Assembly: GCF_900188185.1 (NCBI RefSeq) | Contig: NZ_FZPA01000001.1 | Location: 248,001-312,000 of the forward strand | Direction of reading: 5' to 3' | From: Sphingopyxis indica | GTDB taxonomy: Bacteria; Pseudomonadota; Alphaproteobacteria; Sphingomonadales; Sphingomonadaceae | Length of the DNA: 64,000 nucleotides | Shown: in pieces, positions 33,002 to 42,065 of the stretch | How the letters are laid out: each line of letters starts with the position of its first letter | How positions within the stretch are numbered: position 1 is the first letter of the stretch | Translations under genes and position numbers: made by a program | Notes under the pieces: generated by a model | Seen by the model: the letters and a program-made list of their open reading frames with translations, nothing else | What the model was told of the DNA's origin: nothing | Databases searched by the model: none

Positions 33002-33646
33002 TTGCAGGATTTCACCCGCCACCCGACTGACCTGTTCGGTGACGCCGCAATGGCCGAGATTGCGGACATCGTGGGTGTCACCGGTGGGGCGGCATTGGAT
33101 GTCCTTCAGGAGCGCCTACGAGCGGTTGCGACTGAGTATCGCCGCGTCATTTCTGTGACCCCATGCGACATGCCCGGCGCGCCCTCTGATGAAACGTTAT
33201 CGCAGCGGCTCGCATGGGTGGATGCCCAACTACTCAATCCGATCGGAAAATTGTTGGAGGCGCTTGATCCCGAAAACCGCCACATGCTCTCATTGTGGCC
33301 CGAAGAGGTCAGCCCGGAGCTTGTCCCGGACTGCGATGCGATCGCCGAGCAGTTGAAGGGTTTGCAGGTGCTTGGATGGAATGTGGCTATCATGATCGCC
33401 AAATACCGCCACCATGACCTGCCGCACGGCCCCTTGATCCGATACCACATAGTCGCCGCCATCGCGGAGGTGCTCGACGAGGCGCTGCCCGACCTTCGCC
33501 CCAGCCGAGGCACCTATGATGCCACGACGAAGCAGTTTTATGGTGTCTACCCTGCCTTGGTTCGCCGCATATTCCTCGAGATCACTGGTCTGAACGAGCA
33601 GTTGGATCGCCTAATCAAGGAACAGGTCGACCAGCGCCGCCGGTAA
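33002..33646 (+). CDS. Hypothetical protein
   Basis: Up to 214 residues, mostly helical by composition, with no signal peptide or membrane segment. Residues such as WNVAIMIAKYRHHDLPHGPLI and a charged C-terminus (LDRLIKEQVDQRRR) are visible, but I recognise no family. The start is uncertain: TTG 33002 gives the longest form, while ATG 33050 (MAEIADIVGV) gives 198 residues; neither has a strong ribosome binding site. It lies between the vapBC pair and the AlpA-like gene and may be island-specific. Confidence 0.5.
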   Translation: MQDFTRHPTDLFGDAAMAEIADIVGVTGGAALDVLQERLRAVATEYRRVISVTPCDMPGAPSDETLSQRLAWVDAQLLNPIGKLLEALDPENRHMLSLWPEEVSPELVPDCDAIAEQLKGLQVLGWNVAIMIAKYRHHDLPHGPLIRYHIVAAIAEVLDEALPDLRPSRGTYDATTKQFYGVYPALVRRIFLEITGLNEQLDRLIKEQVDQRRR

Positions 33647-33758
33647 ATGAACATGCCATCGGATTTTCCGATAACGAGTTCATTTCCCACTGTAGAATCT
33701 CTTCGCCGTCTGGGAATATTTCGTTGCCGTCAATCACGACAACGAAAGGAAATTCAAC

Positions 33759-33971
33759 ATGACGGCACCACCATCAAACAAGATATTGCTGACGCGGCAG
33801 GACTTGCCGCGCCTTGGCCTCAACCTCTCTCCATCGACGTTGCTTCGGCTCGAAGCCGCCGGGCAATTCCCCAAACGTGTCCGTATCGGCGCCCACTCAG
33901 TCGCGTGGCTGGCGACTGAAATCCACGAGCATATCGCAAAGCTCGCTGCCGAGCGGGAGGCAGGCCTATGA
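33759..33971 (+). CDS. AlpA-like excisionase/regulator
   Basis: The 70-residue protein has a winged-helix form typical of AlpA: LLTRQDLPRLGLNLSPSTLL, then GQFPKRVRIGAHSVAWLATEI. AlpA-type proteins act as activators or directionality factors for P4-like integrases. Its position with an integrase and a primase gene fits that role. AACGAAAGGAAATTCAAC precedes the start and offers a good ribosome binding site. It overlaps the next small gene by 4 bp. Confidence 0.82.
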   Translation: MTAPPSNKILLTRQDLPRLGLNLSPSTLLRLEAAGQFPKRVRIGAHSVAWLATEIHEHIAKLAAEREAGL

Positions 33972-34126
33972 CCTACGAGTTCACCTTCGAAACGTCGCAC
34001 CCGGAAAATCCGGACATCTGCATCCGTTTCATCATCACCATGCCGGTTCCGCCTGCTGAAGAGATTCCCGAAGGGGCGGTGCTGGAAAACCACATTCGTT
34101 GGCGGGAGGAACGGTCGTGGCATTAA
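33968..34126 (+). CDS. Small hypothetical protein
   Basis: This 52-residue frame (MTYEFTFETSHPENPD at the start, HIRWREERSWH at the end) overlaps the AlpA-like gene by 4 bp (ATGA) and the primase gene by 10 bp. The tight coupling on both sides makes it likely to be translated. No family is recognised; small acidic proteins in this position are common in P4-like islands. Confidence 0.55.
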   Translation: MTYEFTFETSHPENPDICIRFIITMPVPPAEEIPEGAVLENHIRWREERSWH

Positions 34127-35445
34127 GCAACCGAATCCGTCTGACGATCGATCGTCCGGCAAGCATGCTGAGCATGATGAAATGGTTCGCCAAGCAGGGC
34201 GTCCCCGTATTCCCGATCCATAGCGTTGCGGATGGGATATGTTCATGCGGCGACCGGGACTGCGATGATCAGGGCAAGCATCCGATAGGGCAGTTGGCTC
34301 CGAAGGGGTGCCACAGCGCCACCACAGACCTGAAAGTCATCCGTAAATGGCATCGCGCCTTTCCGGACATGAATTATGGAGTGGCGACAAAGGGGCTGGC
34401 GGTGATCGATTGCGATAGCCGTGAGGCGCTCGATGACTTTCGCCGCACCTATAAGCCGGCACCCACGTTTACGGTGAAAACTGCCCGTGGATTCCACTTC
34501 TACTTTCTGGGCGAAATGCCCGCGCGTAATGGTGCTCGGCCCAATCTGGACGTGAAGAGCGGTCCGGGCTGCTATGTGGTCGGTCCCGGATCAATCCATC
34601 TGTCGGGTGCGGTCTATTCCCCTTGGGAAGACGAACCGATTGCACAGCTTTCCGAGGCGATCCGGGAGATTACGGCGCAGCCGAAAGATGAGGCTCCGCT
34701 AGCCAGCAATGGCCCGATCCCGGTCGGGATGCGCAATACGACGCTGACCAAGTTCGCGGGATACCTGCGCGCGGCCGGGGCGAACCAAAGGGCTATGTTG
34801 GAGACATTAAAGGCCCTCAATCGCTCCATGACTGACGACCCGCTGCCGGATCGCGAGGTCAGGCAAATCGCCCGGAGCATATCGAAAAAGCCTGGCAAGG
34901 TGTGGCCGACGCTGGTGCCTTTCTCGGAAATCCCTGACGAGAACTTGGAATGGTTGTGGTATCCTTATGTCTGTCGGGGCACACTTGGCCTGCTCGACGG
35001 CGATCCGGGCGATGGCAAGAGCCAATTATGCGCGTGGCTGTGCGCTCGCATTACCCGTGGCGATGCTTTGCCCGGTGGTGACCGATCGAAGCCGGCTAAC
35101 GTAATCCTGTTCAATTTCGAGGACCTGAAAGGGGCTGTTATAAAGCCCCGGTTGATAGCCAATGGGGCCGATTTAGACCGCGTGTTCATCCAGTCACGGC
35201 AATTCCAGCTCACGGAGGAGATGGTCGCGTGGCTGGACGGCGAGATCGCCGATAAACGTCCCGCCGTCGTGATCCTCGATCCCATTCAAGCCTTCATGTC
35301 CGGGGTCGACGGCAACAGCAACATCGACGTCCGTGAGTTCATGTCCCCGCTGGCCGAGATCGCCGCTAAGTATCTTTGCGCGATCATCTGCGTCCGCCAT
35401 TTCGGCAAGTCCGAACAGGACAAGGCGTGTCAGGAGAAATCCTAG
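34117..35445 (+). CDS. Primase-polymerase/AAA ATPase, C-terminally truncated
   Basis: The 442 residues begin at GTG 34117 (GGGAGGA upstream). The N-terminal part is a bifunctional primase/polymerase domain (WFAKQGVPVFPIH, CSCGDRDCDDQGKHP, GVATKGLAVIDCDS). A linker resembling a primase C-terminal helix bundle follows, then a RepA/RecA-like ATPase with Walker A GDPGDGKSQ and Walker B AVVILDPIQ. After CVRHFGKSEQDKA the family normally continues for well over a hundred residues, but here it stops after CQEKS. The gene was probably cut by a rearrangement. It would have primed island replication; the truncated form is likely impaired. Confidence 0.8.
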   Translation: MALSNRIRLTIDRPASMLSMMKWFAKQGVPVFPIHSVADGICSCGDRDCDDQGKHPIGQLAPKGCHSATTDLKVIRKWHRAFPDMNYGVATKGLAVIDCDSREALDDFRRTYKPAPTFTVKTARGFHFYFLGEMPARNGARPNLDVKSGPGCYVVGPGSIHLSGAVYSPWEDEPIAQLSEAIREITAQPKDEAPLASNGPIPVGMRNTTLTKFAGYLRAAGANQRAMLETLKALNRSMTDDPLPDREVRQIARSISKKPGKVWPTLVPFSEIPDENLEWLWYPYVCRGTLGLLDGDPGDGKSQLCAWLCARITRGDALPGGDRSKPANVILFNFEDLKGAVIKPRLIANGADLDRVFIQSRQFQLTEEMVAWLDGEIADKRPAVVILDPIQAFMSGVDGNSNIDVREFMSPLAEIAAKYLCAIICVRHFGKSEQDKACQEKS

Positions 35446-35669
35446 AAATCCCAGTCGATTTCCATAAGCGGGATGGAGAATGACGCTTTTCCGTCGGTGA
35501 AGAAATATTCGTCGTCGTCGCTGCCGATTTCGAATGTGAAGCGATGCCCGTCTACGTCAATGTGAATAATCTCGTCGGGCGTAAGGATCACTTCAATCAC
35601 CGCACCGGGAAATAGCGCCTGCGCATGGGATAATAGGTGCAACCAGTCGAGCGGTTCGTGGTCGGACAT
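35442..35669 (-). CDS. Hypothetical acidic protein
   Basis: The 75-residue protein starts at ATG 35669 after a near-perfect AAGGAGG site. It has a strongly acidic middle and end (EIGSDDDEYFF, MEIDWDF), as seen in small DNA-mimic or antitoxin-like proteins, but no family is recognised. It converges on the truncated primase gene with a 4-bp overlap, and so lies right at the breakpoint. Confidence 0.6.
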   Translation of the reverse strand: MSDHEPLDWLHLLSHAQALFPGAVIEVILTPDEIIHIDVDGHRFTFEIGSDDDEYFFTDGKASFSIPLMEIDWDF

Positions 35670-35995
35670 GATGGCCTCCTTTCGTTGACCATCTCCCCAA
35701 TAAGAACATAGGCTGAGCCGTGTCAGGAAAACTCCCAGCTTCCGTGTCTGAAAACTACGAGCGGGGTCCCACTGGGGTCTCAGAACCACAGTTGCATGAA
35801 ATCGGCAGATTTCAGGGCATTTTAGAGGGGCGCGCCTGTTGTTGGACGAATGTGCAAGAGACAGAAATGGCGGATTTCCGTTAGGACCCGCTGATATACA
35901 ATCAGATGGTCGATGCGCCCAAATCCTTGGAAATCGGACTCTCGGTCGCGCTAATGCCTTTCGACGGGCATCCGATGGGAACCAGGCCGAATGGT
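35670..35995. other. Gene-free junction with attachment-core remnant
   Basis: This stretch has no supportable gene. At 35882-35895 it carries TAGGACCCGCTGAT, 14 bases identical to the attachment core in tRNA-Lys. It may mark a former end of an element that inserted in the same tRNA. Confidence 0.45.
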
Positions 35996-36774
35996 TTAGG
36001 ATCTGCGCTTTTTGGCACTCTTGCGGCTTTGATTGATCCAGTACGGGTTATCTCGTTCCCTAAAGTTCATTTTCACACTTGAAACCTCTTGCAACTGGCA
36101 ACCCGTCAATTCAGCACTATTGAGATCAAAAAGAGCCAAGTTCGTAGAACGTTCTCCAAAGGCACTTCGATAAGCGATTCCGTCGAACCCCTCGTCGCGG
36201 AAAAGTTCAACCAAGATTTGAGTTGCGACATATTCGCCGGAATCGTCACCTCTAGTCACAGGCTTGGTAAACGCTCTGTCGATATCGGACCCCACTCATC
36301 AGGACTGGGCTTTTCGAAAATCATAGCAAAATTCGGTTCTGTGTTTCTGCTACAATCGGCGATCACCAGATCCTTTTGTATCTCGAAATGTCCGAGTGAA
36401 ACCATTGAACCGAGCCAAGGGCGAACTTCGCTCATCGCTGCATCTTTGCTGGAGCAGAGATATAGCATCGGAATTCCCTTGGGGTTTGCCCGACCTTCTG
36501 TCGCTCGATCAGCTAATGGTCTCATTCGTTCTGGTGGAAACGCCGCAGGGATTTCTTCCCCAATTTCCTCTAAGTAACGCCAATCATGGCCCACTTGGGC
36601 GCGCCAAAACCCCCTACCTTTCGAAATCTTTGCTTTTCGCAGTGCTACTGTCGCCCTCACAGCATTCAAAAATTCATCGGCTATAGATGTTCGAACATAT
36701 CTTCGGTTACGACACACTTCTCGTTCGAATTCGGCGAATGCTCGCCAGCTCTTGAATCTTGAACTGCTTTCCAT
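35996..36774 (-). pseudogene. RES-domain toxin, frameshifted
   Basis: The first part from ATG 36774 carries GIPMLYLCSSKDAAMSEVRPW, the RES-domain core with a candidate Arg/Tyr/Glu site. The frame is lost at a run of four C (36290-36293, G on the coding strand); adding one G joins DEW to GSDIDRAFTKPVT and then VATQILVELFRDEGFDGIAYRS, the C-terminal RES block. Intact RES toxins degrade NAD+ and pair with an upstream Xre/DUF2384 antitoxin; none is adjacent here. Loss of the antitoxin fits loss of the toxin. A sequencing error in the homopolymer is the alternative. Confidence 0.8.
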
Positions 36775-36857
36775 ACGTCCGCCCCTCGAAACGCTGCATC
36801 TTGTTGAGCCGGTGAGCCCCATTGGCCAAATTTGACGATGTTTTGCTTGGAACTGCG

Positions 36858-37442
36858 CTAATCCGCAAGGGGGCGGAGCCGATCAAGGTATAACGTCTTC
36901 GCTTCGCGCTCTGCTTCGCGTAGCCGTCTAACGGTATCGATGCGATTGCGTCCGCGCGGACGAGGTTGACCACCCGACCCGCACAGGCGTCCACGTAGCT
37001 TGGTGACCTTGCGGCGGGCGCGTGAAACCTCGTCCATGCCTTGCACGGCATAGCTAAGCCGCTGTGCGTCGCGTGAGCCGAACCGGCCTCCGGCATAGTA
37101 GATTACTTCGCAGCGGTGGCCGGACATCGGGCATATGAAATAGCAACGATGGCCTCCGAACGGTGATGGCACCATTTCGACAGCGACACGCTGATTGATG
37201 GCACCGCCGGGCATATCGCCGGTGATCGCCATGACGCCGTCACGCTCAATGTCGCTGAGATCGACGCGAAGGCGCGCGCTGGATACGCTGAGGCCGCCGA
37301 TTGACCATTGCACCGTGTCGCATGTGCATTCACCGGGGCGAACGACGCCCAGCCGCCGCAATGCGCGAATGTCGAGCGCCAGCATTTGCTCGACATTGCC
37401 GATATGCGTTGATCGTCGCGCGCCTGATCCAATGCCGCCCAT
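36858..37442 (-). CDS. Conserved MGG-GSG family hypothetical protein
   Basis: The 194-residue protein starts MGGIGSGARR at ATG 37442. It belongs by pattern to a group of bacterial proteins that begin MGGxGSG and contain a CP(M/L)SGxR-type motif, here FICPMSGHRCEVIYYAGGRF, then SRDAQRLSYAVQ. The paired Cys/His residues may bind a metal. A helical charged tail (RRLREAEREAKTLYL) follows. Function unknown. It is often found in mobile or phage-like regions of proteobacteria. Confidence 0.7.
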   Translation of the reverse strand: MGGIGSGARRSTHIGNVEQMLALDIRALRRLGVVRPGECTCDTVQWSIGGLSVSSARLRVDLSDIERDGVMAITGDMPGGAINQRVAVEMVPSPFGGHRCYFICPMSGHRCEVIYYAGGRFGSRDAQRLSYAVQGMDEVSRARRKVTKLRGRLCGSGGQPRPRGRNRIDTVRRLREAEREAKTLYLDRLRPLAD

Positions 37443-37584
37443 GAAAGCCTCCATCATCTCGGACAGCCTCATACATCCGGAGACGCCACATCTCAGGCCC
37501 AGCCTCCGGGTCTTCGGACGGCGGCTCTTTGCCTCTAAAGCTGGCCGTTCTCCGAAATACTGTGGCTTGGGGTAGGTCCGGCCC

Positions 37585-37788
37585 TCAGTCGAGTAGCCGC
37601 CCCGGCGTCACGCCCAAGGCGTTAGCGAGCTTGTCCACGACGGTAATTGTTGGGTTGCGTGCGCCCCGCTCAAGGTCGCTAATGTAGGTGCGGTGCAAGT
37701 CCGCCTCATCCGCAAAGGCTTCCTGCGACCAACCCTTTTCCTGCCGCAACAGGCGCAGATTCTTCGCAAGGCGTTCCCGAATATCCAT
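37585..37788 (-). CDS. Xre-family helix-turn-helix regulator
   Basis: The 67-residue protein is essentially one Cro/C1-type helix-turn-helix (LRLLRQEKGWSQEAFADEAD, YISDLERGARNPTI, VDKLANALGV). ATG 37788 gives the usual length; a longer frame upstream is unlikely. It may regulate the nearby modification operon or the divergent DUF5818 gene 140 bp away. Confidence 0.85.
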   Translation of the reverse strand: MDIRERLAKNLRLLRQEKGWSQEAFADEADLHRTYISDLERGARNPTITVVDKLANALGVTPGRLLD

Positions 37789-37928
37789 CGCCGAGACTTG
37801 GATCGCTATGTAGTCAATCAGTCTACAGACAATCGGTGACAATTCGCTTTGCCAGACCGCCTCCACTTTCTTATCGATGTCACCGATCGACTACAAAAGG
37901 AGTTGGCAATGCATCGACGGACTTTCCT

Positions 37929-38168
37929 ATGTCGCTAGGCACGCTTCACACGGTGCGGGGTATTATCGAACGGAGACCGGGCTATCGGTTCTTTATCGCG
38001 GTCCACGAAGGCGGGGAATGGGAGCTTGAGCCGAGTCGCCGCCTGACGCGATATCTCGATTGCTCCGTGACGGTCGAGGGTGTCCGGACCGGCTTCAACC
38101 GGCTGGAGGTCGTCAGAATCAAACAAGATGGCGAAGATTGGCCACCAAGCCAGAGCTGGACCCGATAG
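37929..38168 (+). CDS. DUF5818-like small protein
   Basis: The 79-residue protein has an OB-fold-like pattern (GTLHTVRGIIERRPGYRFFI, WELEPSRRLTRYLDCSVTVE, GVRTGFNRLEVVRIK). This pattern is shared by DUF5818 proteins, frequent in sphingomonads and without known function. ATG 37929 is supported by the family start; the frame extends upstream without a ribosome site. Confidence 0.65.
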   Translation: MSLGTLHTVRGIIERRPGYRFFIAVHEGGEWELEPSRRLTRYLDCSVTVEGVRTGFNRLEVVRIKQDGEDWPPSQSWTR

Positions 38169-38272
38169 TTTAATCGCTGGCGGAAGCGGCATCAACCTTG
38201 AGGCTGTCTGTAATAACATCACATCGTTTAACCCTACAGCAGCGAACTCCGCGATGCAGGTCTAGGGAAAGA

Positions 38273-38524
38273 TCAACAACTCCTATTTCGCAGGCACCAG
38301 CCCTTCGTCTCGACGTTTTGCGAAACTACGCCCTCCGCTTCCATCAGAGCAAGAAGCGTGCGCGGAATATGACCCTCGTGCCCTTCATGACCAGAATATA
38401 TTCCAAGAGCACGTCCCACTTCTGCGTTTTTCAAGCCCTCTTCAGGAGCGTTCCTCAAAAGCAGAAAAATTGCCGACCGCAGTTTCGACATTGCATCTTG
38501 AACCAGAACGTAGGGTTCCTCCAT
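38273..38524 (-). CDS. Small winged-helix-like protein
   Basis: The 83-residue protein reads AMSKLRSAIFLLLRNAPEEG, AEVGRALGIYSG, RTLLALMEAEGVVSQ: helix, recognition-like helix and wing, as in winged-helix regulators. A Gly/His repeat (HEGHEGH) interrupts it. It lies 50 bp after the modification operon on the same strand and may be its regulator or last gene. No exact family recognised. Confidence 0.6.
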   Translation of the reverse strand: MEEPYVLVQDAMSKLRSAIFLLLRNAPEEGLKNAEVGRALGIYSGHEGHEGHIPRTLLALMEAEGVVSQNVETKGWCLRNRSC

Positions 38525-38573
38525 AGGTTCTTATCCTACTGAAATGCCAAACGGATTATACAACTAGAAATTT

Positions 38574-39323
38574 TTAGATCGCAGACAGCCCTAGGCGTTG
38601 ATAAATAACGTCGTCGAAAATTTGATTTAGCTCAGGCTCCGGCAATGCGTCGAGTAACTTGAACCCTCCGATCGAGTTAAGCTCCATCATCACCTTGCGA
38701 AAGGTTGCGCGCTCAAACAAAACCTTCTTGCCGGCAGCCGACTTTATGAGGCTCTTGAGTATCACACCGAACACGTTGGTGGCTTGGGCGACCGTCGGTC
38801 GTTCGATGATGTTAGCTCTCACATCTGACCGATATAGAAACGCCTCTAGTGCGTCCTTTTGAGCAACCCCTTGAACCCTCGTGCAGAGATGAGCCATCCA
38901 CCACAGACGGGACACGGCATTGTCCCTCTCGATCTGGCGATTTGTGCGGGCAAAGAAGTGCGTCTCGATATGCGGCACAGCCTTATCGTCATCTGACGGA
39001 ATGGGCCATCTTGCGCGGGTATATTGCAGCATGCTGGTGTGAGTGAGATACGACCATAGCCGCTCGTCTCGGGCCTCATAGGGCGAAAGGGCTTCGAGGT
39101 ACTCGTGAACGGCGAGGCAGTTTTCAACCTCGAAGTCATCAGCGCCGGACGGCATTTTCATGTTGCCCAAGCCGGACGCCTTTACGTCCACCGGTAACTC
39201 GTGAAACTGGCTGCTATCAAGATCGATGAAGCCAAAATCGCCTGTCCGATAGCTGTCAAGATTATCAGCAATCGACTTGCGAAGCTGAGCGACAGCTCCG
39301 TCCCTCAGATAACGGATTTTCAT
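38574..39323 (-). CDS. DUF6339-like protein of the modification operon
   Basis: The 249-residue protein opens MKIRYLRDGAVAQLRKSIADN and is mostly helical, with Trp/His-rich middle parts (VSRLWWMAHLC). The opening and length remind me of DUF6339, a family seen beside MORC-like ATPases in restriction-modification-type clusters; I hold this name loosely. There is no nuclease, helicase or methylase motif. ATG 39323 overlaps the upstream gene by 4 bp, so it is the last of a coupled series of five. It may be a target-sensing or scaffold subunit of the system. Confidence 0.6.
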   Translation of the reverse strand: MKIRYLRDGAVAQLRKSIADNLDSYRTGDFGFIDLDSSQFHELPVDVKASGLGNMKMPSGADDFEVENCLAVHEYLEALSPYEARDERLWSYLTHTSMLQYTRARWPIPSDDDKAVPHIETHFFARTNRQIERDNAVSRLWWMAHLCTRVQGVAQKDALEAFLYRSDVRANIIERPTVAQATNVFGVILKSLIKSAAGKKVLFERATFRKVMMELNSIGGFKLLDALPEPELNQIFDDVIYQRLGLSAI

Positions 39324-40159
39324 TGCTCAGTCCCCTTGAAGACATAAGCTTCGATGAGCTGGAATGGGCTTTTCATAAGTCTCTCTGCGATGAGATACTC
39401 GTCGTGTTCTTCGAGATTTATGCCCTCGTTATGGCATTTCTGGAGGATCACGCTTCCCCACCTCGTGCTTTCCGCATCATCTTTGCCGTTTTTCAGCATG
39501 GAGATGCATTGCATGACTGCTGCGAAATAGATTGAGTTCATCAGGACAGCCCGGTGTCCCTTATTATTTCTAGCTGAGTCCACACGCTCTTTCGCTTCAG
39601 GACTCAAGACGATCTGTACCTTGTCTTCCGTAGGGCGGACCTGCCATTCGTGCCCCACAATGGATTCGTCCTTGACCAGCACGAAAACAGACGAGAGAGG
39701 CTTGAACACGTCTCGGTCGATGTAGACCAGCTGTGGCCGGTCAATCGCCAGTACCGATCCCACCTCGTAGCTAAATGGCCCGTCTCCGAACTCTGGATTG
39801 ATCCAGCCACTGCTATAGTTCGAGATCGGCTGGATGGCAGAGATATAGGGATAGACCTGAACCTCGCCTCGAAGCCTGCCGGCTGGGAAGTGAACTTCCG
39901 ACTCTTCTTGATCGGTGGTGTGCACAAACCGAAAGTAGGTGTCACGGCAAGCAAATACGACGACATATTTGGCGCGTTTGGATGCGACCTCTGCCACCAG
40001 CTCCGGCACGCTGACATGGAAGCTGACGTGCGCGGTCACCTCTTGGCCGTCGTTGGATGGCGAGAACTCGACAGTCACTTGAATGTCGCCATCGATGTAG
40101 TCGTCAACGTCTGGCCTAAGGACCGGATAGGGAAACGCTCGAAGCGTATCAAACTGCAT
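39320..40159 (-). CDS. Uncharacterised protein of the modification operon
   Basis: The 279-residue protein shows no motif I recognise. Its N-terminal 200 residues alternate beta-like segments (DIQVTVEFSP, AHVSFHVSVPELV, YVVVFACRDTYFRF). The C-terminal part is helical, with YFAAVMQCISMLKNGKDD and a highly charged end. No signal peptide or membrane segment. It begins 11 bp inside the ATPase gene and overlaps the next gene by 4 bp, so it is translated in step with the ATPase. A structural or effector role with the MORC-like protein is likely by context. A hidden, divergent nuclease fold cannot be excluded. Confidence 0.6.
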   Translation of the reverse strand: MQFDTLRAFPYPVLRPDVDDYIDGDIQVTVEFSPSNDGQEVTAHVSFHVSVPELVAEVASKRAKYVVVFACRDTYFRFVHTTDQEESEVHFPAGRLRGEVQVYPYISAIQPISNYSSGWINPEFGDGPFSYEVGSVLAIDRPQLVYIDRDVFKPLSSVFVLVKDESIVGHEWQVRPTEDKVQIVLSPEAKERVDSARNNKGHRAVLMNSIYFAAVMQCISMLKNGKDDAESTRWGSVILQKCHNEGINLEEHDEYLIAERLMKSPFQLIEAYVFKGTEQ

Positions 40160-42065
40160 TGGCTTTGACCCTCACTGTTCCTTCAAAGGGGCGCTCAAGG
40201 TCCACATCCAGCATCACCCGCTTTTGAGCGTTGCAGGCCACGGTGAGGCGCCCATCGGCGACAGAGCCCAGCGTCGCCCCGGTGACCTTCAAGAGACGGT
40301 TGGTATCAGCGCCCGAGTCTTCCAATTCGACGCGCACATCCCCGGTTATTTCGGGGGTAAAGGCGATCCGCCGGCGATCAGGTGTGAGGACGATCGCGCG
40401 TACATTGCGGAGCGAAATGGTCGTTGCTACCGACGACTTGCCTCCGGACCCTCCGCCGGGGCTCTGGTCGCCATCATCGCCGTCGTTGTTACCACCGCCG
40501 CCACCGCCGCCCGTTCCGTCTCCTTCGCCTCCCCCGTCACCGTCGCTGCCATCCGATCCTTCGCCCAGGTCGCCGTCCGAAGCTGTGCCTGGGTTGGGGT
40601 CGGAAGTGGTCGACTTTCTCTTCGGCAGGGGTCGCGCCCTGATCTTGATGTCTCCGCGTGGGTTTTCATCACCGTCGCGAGCGCCTCCGGCGCCTTGGTC
40701 CTCGTCGCCGAAAAACTCCGCCAGTTCATCGATCTCGGTGACTTCAGCAACCGGGTCCTGAGCGTGCCGCTTCAACATCTCTCGCACCCATTCTGCGAGC
40801 TCACGGAGCGCGACGCGAGCCGTGCGTTGCTGTTGCATGGTCGAAAGGCGGGCTGCCTCGAAGTCGTCGTGAGCTGGAGGCTCCATGGCCCTCAGCAGAG
40901 AGTTGCCCTTTTCGCTCATGCACTCGAGTACTGCCGCAAATTCCTTGAACTCGCCGAAGCGCCTCAAGCCCGTCAGCTGGGAGGTGATGAGCATGCCGTC
41001 CCGGAGAACCGCAACTCGCTTTGGCAGTCCCTCGCCGACGAGGATGTGTAAGCGACAGTGCCCCAAGCCGCCGTTCTGGGTATCTTCCGTTACGCTCTCG
41101 GTACTCGAAAGTGCGCGGAGGAAATGCCCGCTATTGACGAAGGTCTCGGGCTCTTCCTTCTGATCCTTGATCGCGTCGGCGATTGAGGCGTCAGCAAACA
41201 CGTCAGCAAGTGTGGTCACTGAGAGGCTGGGGCCATCCTCGATGGTCACCTCTAGCGCGCCTCGGCAAATCGCGCCAAAAAAGCTCTCAGCGATGCTGGC
41301 CGCCAGGATTTTCTCCCACCCTTTTGTCGGAACGAAGCCCAGGATGCTTAGTGTCGTGCCGGTTTCATCCGGATTATCGGACGGCCGCTGCAACCAGTCA
41401 GGAAGCTGCTCCGTTTGATTTATCAGAGGCTGGCAGTTTTTGCGCACGCCCCAGAAACCAGTGCCCCGATGGGTAGTGTTGCCGTTGCGGTGGGACATTA
41501 GGATCGATTTGCCCTGGGCTTAGTGTTGCAGGTTATTTTCTTCGTCCTGAAAGACAGTCGATAGAAAGATCGTCCGCAACCCGGAGACGGTGTACGGCGC
41601 GAATTTACCAATACCAAAAGAGCCGATCGACGTTTCAGACGGCTTCTTAGATTGTCCCGTAGCCTTCATCAGAGCGAAGTAAGGATTGCCGTTATCACAT
41701 GGTCCTCGGACACCATGCGTGTTTGAGTCGGCAAATTGCAGCACTGAGACCTTTGTCTTGCCGAGTATCGACAGAGCTTCACCGAAGAACTTTTCGGCCT
41801 TCTCGCCTTCGTTCGGAGCCTCCTGAGCACACAGCTCCAGTGCTTTCCGAAGGCCATCCGCACCCGGAATGCTGTCTGTTGGCACGTCGATGCGCCGGAT
41901 ATCGATCCGTGCCGGCAAACCCTTGGCTGCATCAACCGTGTTCTGAGTTCCTTCACGCCCCAATGACCGGAACGGCGAGCCGGAGAAGTGTTCTATTCCC
42001 GGCTCATTGAACCCGTCCCACTGCTGGGACTCATCACGCGGGAATTCGAAGCCGACTTTTGTCAT
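40149..42065 (-). pseudogene. MORC/MutL-like GHKL ATPase with in-frame stop
   Basis: From ATG 42065 the sequence shows the GHKL ATPase N-box SLGREGTQNTVDAAK, a FADSNTHGV box and IGSFGIGKFAPYT (G-box), like the MORC-type ATPases of bacterial modification systems. A TAA at 41520-41522 interrupts it, yet the same frame continues as AQGKSILMSHRNG and GTGFWGVRKN, which are family blocks. So one codon changed; the full protein would have about 638 residues. The C-terminal half includes an Asp/Gly-rich linker (about 40440-40580) and an Ig-like end. An internal restart at ATG 41498 could make a two-part protein. The start lies inside the methyltransferase gene. Confidence 0.8.

Noticed and set aside
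35427..35736. Imperfect direct repeat GTGTCAGGA(G/A)AA at about 35427 and 35718 as ends of an insertion
   Set aside because: Only about a dozen bases match, there are no inverted ends and no transposase; too weak to claim.
40440..40580. Gly/Asp-rich low-complexity stretch as a foreign insertion
   Set aside because: The frame is kept and such linkers are normal between the ATPase and C-terminal domains of this type of protein.
40149..41498. Independent gene for the C-terminal half of the ATPase
   Set aside because: The frame is the same as upstream, and the codons between the stop and the ATG encode conserved family residues, so one interrupted gene is the better reading. An internal restart is kept as a possibility in the findings.
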